This document shows positions 56,957-64,000 of a stretch of DNA of 64,000 nucleotides, one piece after another (the stretch's first letter is position 1; every line of letters begins with the position of its first letter). Location: contig NC_073745.1 in assembly GCF_029784135.1 (NCBI RefSeq), positions 197,373,807 through 197,437,806 of the forward strand, written 5' to 3'. Made by a program: the position numbers and the translations under genes. The notes under the pieces were generated by a model. That model ran no database searches. It was not told where the DNA came from and saw only the letters and a program-made list of their open reading frames with translations. Source of the DNA: Toxorhynchites rutilus septentrionalis (lineage: Eukaryota; Arthropoda; Insecta; Diptera; Culicidae).

Positions 56957-59900
56957 TCGGTTTGCTAGCTATTTCAGAGAGAACAGTTCGTTTGGTAGGT
57001 GTTGAAGTTAACGGTTTCAAAGTAGAATGGAACAAGAATACGCCCTCATTTGGATCCCACAGGAGTCCTAAAGCCTTTATTACTTGGTTTGAATGACAAT
57101 CTTCAATTTTAATCAACCTTTCTCTTCGTTCTTCTGGGATATTGCGAATGATATCTTCATTATTCGCGCACCATTTATGAATAGGAAAACCTCCACGTAC
57201 TAACAGATTGGTCAATTCTTCGCGGGATTTAATCGCTTCAGCGATGCTATCAGCTCCTGTCAAGACGTCATCAATGTAGAAATCAAACTCAACTATCTTG
57301 GATGCCGTGGGAAATTCGTGTGCCTCATCTCGGGCTAATTGCAGTAATGTTCGAGTTGCTGGATAAGGTGCACTAGATGTCCCGTAAGTAATGGTTGTCA
57401 ATTCAAGCACTTGCATGGTATCTTTCGGATCTTCACGCCAGAATATACGCTGAAGACTGGTTTGTTTCGGATCAACCTGAATCTGTCGGTACATCTTTGC
57501 AATATCCGCTATGAATGCATATCGATGCCTTCTAAATCGGAGAGAGATCGAAAACAAATCATTTTGGACGATGGGTACTATCATCATCACTTCATTCAAA
57601 GAGGGTCCAATAGATTTGGAGGATCCGTCGAAAACGACGCGTAATTTCGTGGTAGAACTAGAAGGCTTGAGAATCGCATGATGTGGCAGATAGTAACAGA
57701 GACCCTTATTCGAACCTTCATTTTCATTCACAACTTTGCAATGATTCAGAGTCTTGTATTCATTAATAAAATTAACGTATAGCCTTTTCAACTCAGGATT
57801 CTTCTGAATTCTACGTTCTAAAAGGTAAAATCGTTTCAACGCCAAATTACGATTGGTTGGAAGCGTGCTAACAGATTCTTTCAGCGGTAAATGTACAATG
57901 TATCGACCATCGATTCCTCGCTTGGTAGTTGAGAGGAAAATATCTTCACAATCACGCTCTTCATTAGTCAATGGAATAGAAGGCTCTACAGATTCGACTG
58001 CCCAAAATTTTTGCATGCAATCATCTAGTGGTTGATAAGTCGCAACATAACAATGAGAGATAGGTGAGTCTACTTCTTCAACATGACCTGCAACTACCCA
58101 GCCAAGACGGGTTTCTTTGAGGATAGGAAGTTCGTTTTTCAAAGTCAACTGACCAGGCAGCATCAATTGGAAGAATAACCTTATTCCTATTAGTAAATCG
58201 ACTTGATTTGGAGTGTCAAAGGATGGGTCAGCTAGCTGTAGACCTGAAGGAATATTCCACGAGCTGGTATCGAATTTTCGACAAGGCAATGGTCCAGTTA
58301 CTGTATCAGTTACAAGACATTCAATTGTAGCATTGAAATCAGTATATCGGGATTGAATCGAGAGGATGACCTTACTGTTAAGGGTGGTGCATTTTCCATT
58401 GGCACCAATTACTTCAACGTTAGTTGGGACTCGATCAATTGCAATAGTATCAATAAAAGCTCGCGATACAAGATTAATTTCAGACCCACTATCGAGAAAG
58501 GCGCGACAAAGACGTGGAAAACCATGTTTATCAAAAACATTAACCATAGCTGTGAGTAACAATGCATTACCGATTCGAGTTTTACCAACGATACAAGAGG
58601 TCGGCACTGAGATAGACACTAATTCTTCCTTCGAGGATGTTGAATGATTAATATTATCTTGCCTAATCGCTGGATTGGAGACTGACCTTTCATTGAATTT
58701 GAGATCAACGGAATTTGTTTTAAAATTGGAAGGCTTGGGGTCATGCAACAGAGAATGATGTCTTCCCTGGCACTGCTGGCACACTTTATCGGAAGGACAC
58801 TTTGCACTTCTATGTCCTTTCCGGAGGCAATTAAAGCAACAACTAAGCTCTCTTACCTTTTCTAGACGTTGTGGCACTGATAGCGCTCGGAAACTTTGGC
58901 ACTTGAAATTGGCATGATCTCCTCCGCATAATTCACATTTCGGTTCTCCCTTGACCGATGAAGTTGATGTGGCAGCAAACGATTTCACTGGTACTCCCCT
59001 TGCTGGCGGTTTTGATACAGGAACAACTTCCTTGGTTGATTTTTGCAGGCTGGCTTCGCATCGCTCCAACAACGAACATCTTTCCTTTAGAAATTGGATT
59101 GTGGCTTCATAGGTAGGGATTTGCTTATGTGGTATTGTCGACTCCCAATGTTTTCTGGTTTCAGGATCCATTGCACTTGAGAGTAAATTGACTACGAAAC
59201 GCTCCGAGATGCCATTTAATTCTTGCTTAATTAATTTCAGGCCTTCGATATGACGAGTAACTTCTTTAACTCAGTCTTTTAGTTGCTTCGAGTGTTCATT
59301 CTTCATTCGTTTGAGAGATAGCAAACCTTGTATGTGTGTATCCACCAATTTCCTTTCATCCTCATATGTATCAACCAACAACGCTCAGGCATGAGCGTAA
59401 TTGTTGTCACTGAGCGTCTTCACGTCAATAATATCGGCAGCAGCTCCTATTAGCGCTTTCTCCAAATGATGGAGCTTGATGGCATCGGAATCTCTCGAAC
59501 GGGATATGATGTCGAGGAATGTAGCCTTGAAACGTGGCCAATTCTCAGGTTTCCCGTCAAATGTCGGGATCGGTACCGGCAGCGGCTGCTGCTGAACAAC
59601 GATTTGTGGTTGTAGTAGCCAGTACGAGTTGGAACAAACACTCGTACTGGCTACTTGATTCGTCTGAGGAGGGTATGATATTAGTGACTCAATCATGCCT
59701 TCCACCAGAATGCTGGTTTCGCTGTGTGGCTGCTCAAAAACAAGGTAGGTATCGTCATGCTCGTCGGTTTTTTCAGGCGGGATCAGACCCATAATCTGAT
59801 GATGCAGGCCCAAATACTCCTGAAAATGCGTTTCCAAATTCCGTTGCATCACTTTCAGCTGTGGTAGCGTTAGGGAAATAGCAGCAGCACCGCTTCCATC

Positions 59901-60023
59901 TTCAACAATTTTCCGGATTCGGGTCACTTTGGCTTTGGCTTGCCCCCGGAGATGAACCAACACTTTTAATTCAGCCATTCGTTCCTTCTGGTCAGCAGGT
60001 TTCTTCGGTGGTGTGTGCAACAT
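56874..60023 (-). pseudogene. BEL gag, protease and reverse transcriptase with two stops
   Basis: One reading frame from ATG at 60023, with in-frame TGA codons at 59385-59387 and 59271-59273. Gag with the PIPTFDGKPENWPRFKATF motif; zinc knuckles (CELCGGDHANFKC, CFNCLRKGHRSAKC, CQQCQGRHHSLLH); aspartic protease (AFLDSGSEINLVS); reverse transcriptase (KLRVVFDGSSKS, FYIDDVLTGADS). It changes frame at about 56940-56960 into the RNase H/integrase frame. The mutated stops are odd beside nearly identical LTRs. Confidence 0.9.
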
Positions 60024-60096
60024 TAACGGATATTATGCACTGCTTCTTCGCAAATTTCAATGAATGTCCACTTTATTAATCATTCACTTCACACTG

Positions 60097-60370
60097 TTTT
60101 TTTTTTTTTTTATCTTCGCTTATTTTTCGTCGGCCTATTTCCGCCACTTTAGTGCCAATCACCGACATCAGGGAGGCGACTCCACCTGTTCCTACCTATC
60201 AGACTCAACAACTCATGAGCCGGGCCAACTTCTTTTACTTCCGCTCCGAAGGAAGACGTAACCAGAGATTTTTCGCCTCAGAAAATCCCAACGACGCCAG
60301 CTGGGATTGAACCCAGGCCGATCGGATTGTGAGGCTGTTACGCTAACCATACAACCACTGGCGCCGTCCC
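60097..60370 (-). mobile_element. Full-length tRNA-derived SINE in BEL leader
   Basis: Exact 12-bp duplication cacttcacactg at 60085-60096 and 60371-60382. Poly(T) on the left marks its 3' tail. The tRNA head on the right contains agtggttgtatggtta (A box) and ggttcaatccc (B box). It is the full-length relative of the truncated copy at 7913-8152. Confidence 0.92.
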
Positions 60371-60638
60371 CACTTCACACTGTGTTCTTTAGGATTTTGT
60401 TCATACGTGTTGTAGAAAGTTCAATATTAAACGTCGGACACAATAACACTCGCGATATTATACTGTTCGAACGTTCTCGATACTTCTCGATTTAAAACCG
60501 CGCACAAGTTCAAAGGTTTTCTTTCCACTGTGAACCAGGGCTTTCTCTTGCTCCAATGAGCGGATTCGGGCGATAGGAATATAACGGCAAACAAAACTAT
60601 TCTCCAGCAGCAAATGATCCGGCTCGAAGGACCAAAAA

Positions 60639-61262
60639 TGTTCGGTTGAACACTTGCACGGATGGACGACAGGAAATCCTCAGACTTTCCTTCTGAGGTA
60701 CGGCACCAAGCTTCGGTTGAAGCTTCCTTTTTCCAAATAGTAACCTCAGCTGAGGCACTCTTCAGGGCACTGGCGCAATTCACGTGGCGCAATGGACTGT
60801 ATAGGATCGGCTTCTGTAAACTCTTTCAAGGGTGTCTTAAGAAAGACAGATTTGCCTCGATCCACACGCGAATAAGAAAACCTTTTCACTTTAACTTAAT
60901 ATTTATTTTTATATCCTCTGTGATGTTAACACTAGTAATATTCGTAATACAATAAAAACTACGCTCTGGACTGCTTCCTTTTATATCCGCGCGGTTGCGT
61001 CAGCTCGTTGCGTTGTAATGCCAATCAGCCAATCAGCGCGCGCCGCGTCATGTGCAGAAAAAAGAATAATGAGCGTGTTGTTGTTGCTATGCCGGAAAGT
61101 GTGCATTGGGACAAAAGTCGACTAGATTGTTCGAGATGGTTTGTTAGTATGGGTGAGAGCCGTTTACCCGCGGTTACTCTGGGTTAGTAGATGGGATATG
61201 AGGTGGGAATAATTGGAGTGTAAATATTATTGGTTTTGATTTTCTACTTAGAGGATCAAACA
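60639..61262 (-). repeat. BEL 5' LTR
   Basis: Full LTR. On the minus strand it is followed by TTTTTGGTCCTTCGAGCC, a probable primer-binding region (about 60620-60638). The LTR includes the poly(A)-signal-like AATAAA on one strand near 60950. Confidence 0.9.
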
Positions 61263-61267
61263 GCAAT

Positions 61268-62206
61268 CATTGCATCAAACTGACGACATTGCATTAAAGT
61301 TCTAAGCTACACAATTGTATGGGGAATCATCAAGCTAGGCTATCGTCAGCTGACCAAGAAAATAAATGTTCTGGAATTTTGTCAGTGATTTGGTTTCGCA
61401 TGACGGTAGGAAAACTCTCTCCACAAAGGATGACAGATAAGCTAATCTAGACTGGCAATATTAACAGAAATGGCTTCTGTTGAGAAGAGCGCAAAACAGA
61501 ATAATTTGTGTATTTAGTGGTTTCAAGCCATCGATATATGGATATTTGTGCGTACGTGCGTGCTTCATAACCCGTACGTAAAAATAGTGCATCTTCGCTA
61601 CGCCGAAACCCCATTTGTAATGATAAATATAAACAAGGAGGGGAGATAGCGGGGGGGAATTATTTACGCTAGGGTATTAATAACGAATCTCTGCTGAGGC
61701 AAATATTCAGCCTTTTTCCAAGTAGTTAACATTGTTTGTTTCCTCTCATCATAAAGGCTTCGGTGGTGTCTATGACATTGCATAAATGCATTGAGCTGAC
61801 GCTATGGTGAAGTAGTTGTTAAGGTTGTGCACCAAAAAATTATTTAGGCAATTAGTTATTCAATAAGTTATAATAAGTAATTAATTTATTTGGGTTCGCG
61901 TGCAGATAGAGTTTATTTCGCTTATTTAGTCACCAAGAAAGTAAATGTCGTTCTGGAATTTTGTATGTGATTTGGTTTCGTTTGCCAGTATCAAAACTTT
62001 CTCCACTATGGATGACGCGCTTATCTCGAGCATGTATTGTTCTGCGAACACAATAATGAATCATCAAACAATTATCGTCAAATGATTCTACAATAAAAAA
62101 TAACATTTCAGGGTGACCAAACTGGTAGAATGGTTATTTAAAAATATTCGTAGTATATAAAATAATATCCGCAGTTATAAACAAGCGACTTGAATTAGAC
62201 TACAGC
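61268..62206. other. Non-coding interior of repeat copy 3
   Basis: AT-rich, with phrases such as ATTTTGTxxGTGATTTGGTTTCG repeated near 61375 and 61955 (about 580 bp apart), so it is itself partly duplicated. No gene. Confidence 0.4.
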
Positions 62207-62354
62207 GTAGTTCTACGTCAACAATGCGGTCGTGTCTCGCATACAACCTCCTATATTTTTTTAAGATTCTAGAGATTCTAAATGCATGGTTTGCAGGTCT
62301 TATAGAAGGTGGTTATTGTAAATGTAGCACTGCATGTGGATGGACTTTTTTTCA

Positions 62355-62456
62355 AGCGTATTGTGTTTTGTTTACAAACAAAACACAGTGGACTTTTGAG
62401 ATGGCCGAAGAATGGTTTTAGCAAGGTGGCCCATCTTAGGATATACTTCTAGGCGC
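62355..62456. mobile_element. Fragment of the 256-bp hAT-type MITE, copy C
   Basis: Shares the 11-bp-arm inverted repeat (62363-62386) and the sequence to GGCGCCTTA with copies A and B. The left half is missing. Confidence 0.85.
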
Positions 62457-63863
62457 CTTAATCTAAACATGAAACGTATTGATTATAATATTAGATAGGA
62501 CGAACAAGAAATCAAAAAAATTTCACCCATTGGTCACTGGATCTGACAGTTACAAAATAAGAGAATAAATAAAATACGGTTTGTTTATGGATGTCGAAAT
62601 GTGACTCAAATAAATCTTATCAAATAAATATCTTTGGGAGCTGAGACCGGCACTGATATTGTACAAATGCTTCCCGTTAAGTGAGCTTTCGCTCTATTGT
62701 TGCGGACTCAATGAATGCGCAGCAATAACGATACAGGACTCAACGTGTTAAACATATCTGCCTCATCGTTGACCGCAAATTTTTAATTAATCTCAACTCT
62801 GATAAGCCTCAATTCCCATCTCCGATCTCCACAAGATGCCACAGAGACGTACACGATTAGAAACAGTTTCAAATTCACTGTAAAATTTGGAACCGATCTA
62901 TGCAAGTTCCACTTCATGATGAACTGTAACACATTCCCGATGAAAATGTCCAATGCACTCCAACATTCCCTCTTCCGTCGTTGGAGCTGGTCCGTAAGAT
63001 CTTTGGCCCATTTTATCTTATCTAGATAGATATTCTTAGGAATTCTCCTTTAACACCTTCGTCGCCCAAAGCGATTCGGTCGAGTTTCTTGCGGAGCCCG
63101 AATTCAACTGTCGGTGCGCTAGAGAAATAAGCGGACAACGATAATAATGAATTCGGGTTCGATTCAGGACTACTTTTCTGTTGAATTCGAATGAAATCAA
63201 CCGACTGCTGATTAGAAAACGTATAAAAATAAGTTTTCAGTCAATTATACAGTGTTGGAAATGATAATAAAAATGAAATTTAACCGAACGTACTTGTTTT
63301 ATGTACTATATTCGATCGCGATGAATAATTACAATTTTATTGGAGAATATCGAATATTCTGTTCAATCGATTGCGAATATTCTGTGAATATATCATACTG
63401 AGAACATGTGTCACATTTGTAGGAATATAATCGTCATAAACTATATCACATTTGGCAACTCCGATTTTTCACGTAATTCGTTTTCATCGTTCTTTGCGCT
63501 TGGTAGTTAAAAATCTAGAAGAAGAAGCAAGTTGCAAGCTTTTTTCTGAGAATGAGAATAATAATTGCGCAACGCGGAGAAGCCCCTGTTTATTCCAAAA
63601 AACAATATGTTTATTATGTTTTTTAGACACACGTGTTTTTTCATTCTTAAAATCTTCACTGGACGGCGTAATAGTAAATGTGAAAGCGAGGATATTAGTA
63701 ACGACGAAATAGTGCGAAGCGTTAGAAGAAAAATTTCAAGTATTATCTAATCGATTTGGATATTGAGGAACTTTACGCAAGTGAAGACCTGGACGATATG
63801 TCAGAAGAACTTACTATAGACGACATAATGATATTGATTTTTCAACAGTACATTTTAAAATGT
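62457..63863. other. AT-rich sequence without recognised feature
   Basis: No exon, repeat end or element supported. A frame at 63452-63712 has no motif and lacks splice or homology support. Confidence 0.35.
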
Positions 63864-64000
63864 GATTTTTCACAAATAAGTATGTTCTACTATTCAAGCC
63901 ATTTCGTTTGATAGCCATATTGATGAAATGAAAAAATGTCCCATTTTGTGATGGCGGTCATTTTGGATTTACATTTTTCATAAATAACTGTGTTCTACTA
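63864..64000. repeat. Start of a tandem repeat running off the window
   Basis: ATTTTTCACAAATAAGTATG with TTCTACTA (63865-63892) recurs with three changes at 63973-64000, an offset of 108 bp. Confidence 0.6.

Larger units (their letters stand above)
54266..61262 (-). mobile_element. BEL/Pao LTR retrotransposon
   Basis: LTR pair 60639-61262 (5', 624 bp, TG...CA on the minus strand) and 54266-54863 (3', lacking its first 26 bp), with the exact 5-bp duplication gcaat at 54261-54265 and 61263-61267. The LTRs differ at about 4 of 598 aligned positions. Coding region on the minus strand is gag-pro-RT-RH-IN. A SINE lies in the leader. Non-autonomous because of two stops, one frameshift and a deletion at the pol/3' LTR junction. 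Confidence 0.93.
53542..62219. repeat. Modular repeat family, copy 3, holding a BEL element
   Basis: Left terminus GACGTAGAACTACGTCTTTC (53542) and right terminus GTAGTTCTACGTC (about 62207-62219) are inverted and match the ends of the repeats at 23748 and 34303. At 53930-53990 the phrase CTTCGTGAGAACACCGACTGG is related to the long module near 25226. Without BEL and its target duplication the element would be about 1.67 kb. Interior is otherwise divergent. Confidence 0.55.

Noticed and set aside
63452..63750. Possible small gene near the right edge
   Set aside because: Two overlapping short frames without recognisable motif, start context or splice signals.

Overview
The window looks like accessory chromatin from a culicine mosquito, most likely Aedes. 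The reasons are a Feilai-like tRNA-derived SINE, Tc1/mariner D37E, hAT, PIF/Harbinger, Helitron-like, I/RTE/CR1-like LINE, Ty1/copia, Ty3/gypsy and BEL/Pao elements packed inside one another, AT-rich spacers, and host introns of only 54-66 nt. Most of the DNA is mobile-element derived. Four host genes can be supported: a p24/TMED cargo receptor (928-1664, +, first exon not found), an F-box/leucine-rich-repeat protein (13329-15074, -), a SMIM12-like small membrane protein (28267-28796, +) and the 3' part of the TFIID subunit TAF2 (47258-50270, -).

Layout. 1-930: a 256-bp hAT-type MITE and a Helitron-like 3' end. 928-1664: p24 gene. 2445-5839: a dead mariner (ITmD37E-like) split by a 2162-bp hAT element with a perfect 8-bp target duplication. 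6310-12540: decayed LINEs, two SINEs, a MITE, a Tc1/mariner relic and a third, Ser-tRNA-like SINE. 13329-15074: F-box/LRR gene. 15303-18156: a 2.85-kb element with inverted ends and unfamiliar coding remnants. 18175-22260: several MITEs and a GAGTG-rich segment. 22805-28018: a Tc1 element arranged as two inverted half copies, with a 3.6-kb modular repeat at the junction that carries a TATA/Inr core promoter. 28267-28796: SMIM12. 29331-30430: PIF/Harbinger relic inside a LINE fragment. 31551-45091: probably one Helitron-like element interrupted by a complete copia element (33311-44858). The copia copy itself holds a SINE, a second modular repeat and a complete Ty3/gypsy element (37354-42235). 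45092-47050: a second Helitron-like start, a TA microsatellite, a 22-bp tandem array and a LINE tail. 47258-50270: TAF2. 51176-53075: mariner and RTE-type LINE relics. 53542-62219: a third member of the modular repeat family, holding a BEL/Pao element (54266-61262) with a SINE in its leader. 61263-64000: mostly featureless sequence, with one MITE fragment and the start of a tandem repeat.

The host genes do not form an operon or pathway: secretory cargo sorting, ubiquitin ligase substrate recognition, a small membrane protein and basal transcription are simply neighbours. The N-terminal exons of TAF2 are not visible to the right of 50270, so the gene either has an intron longer than 13 kb filled with transposons or is broken here. 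Insertion order can be read directly from nesting and target duplications. The LTR pairs differ at 3 of 158 (copia), 4 of 182 (gypsy) and about 4 of 598 (BEL) positions by my hand comparison. All alignments here were done by eye; no database search was run.
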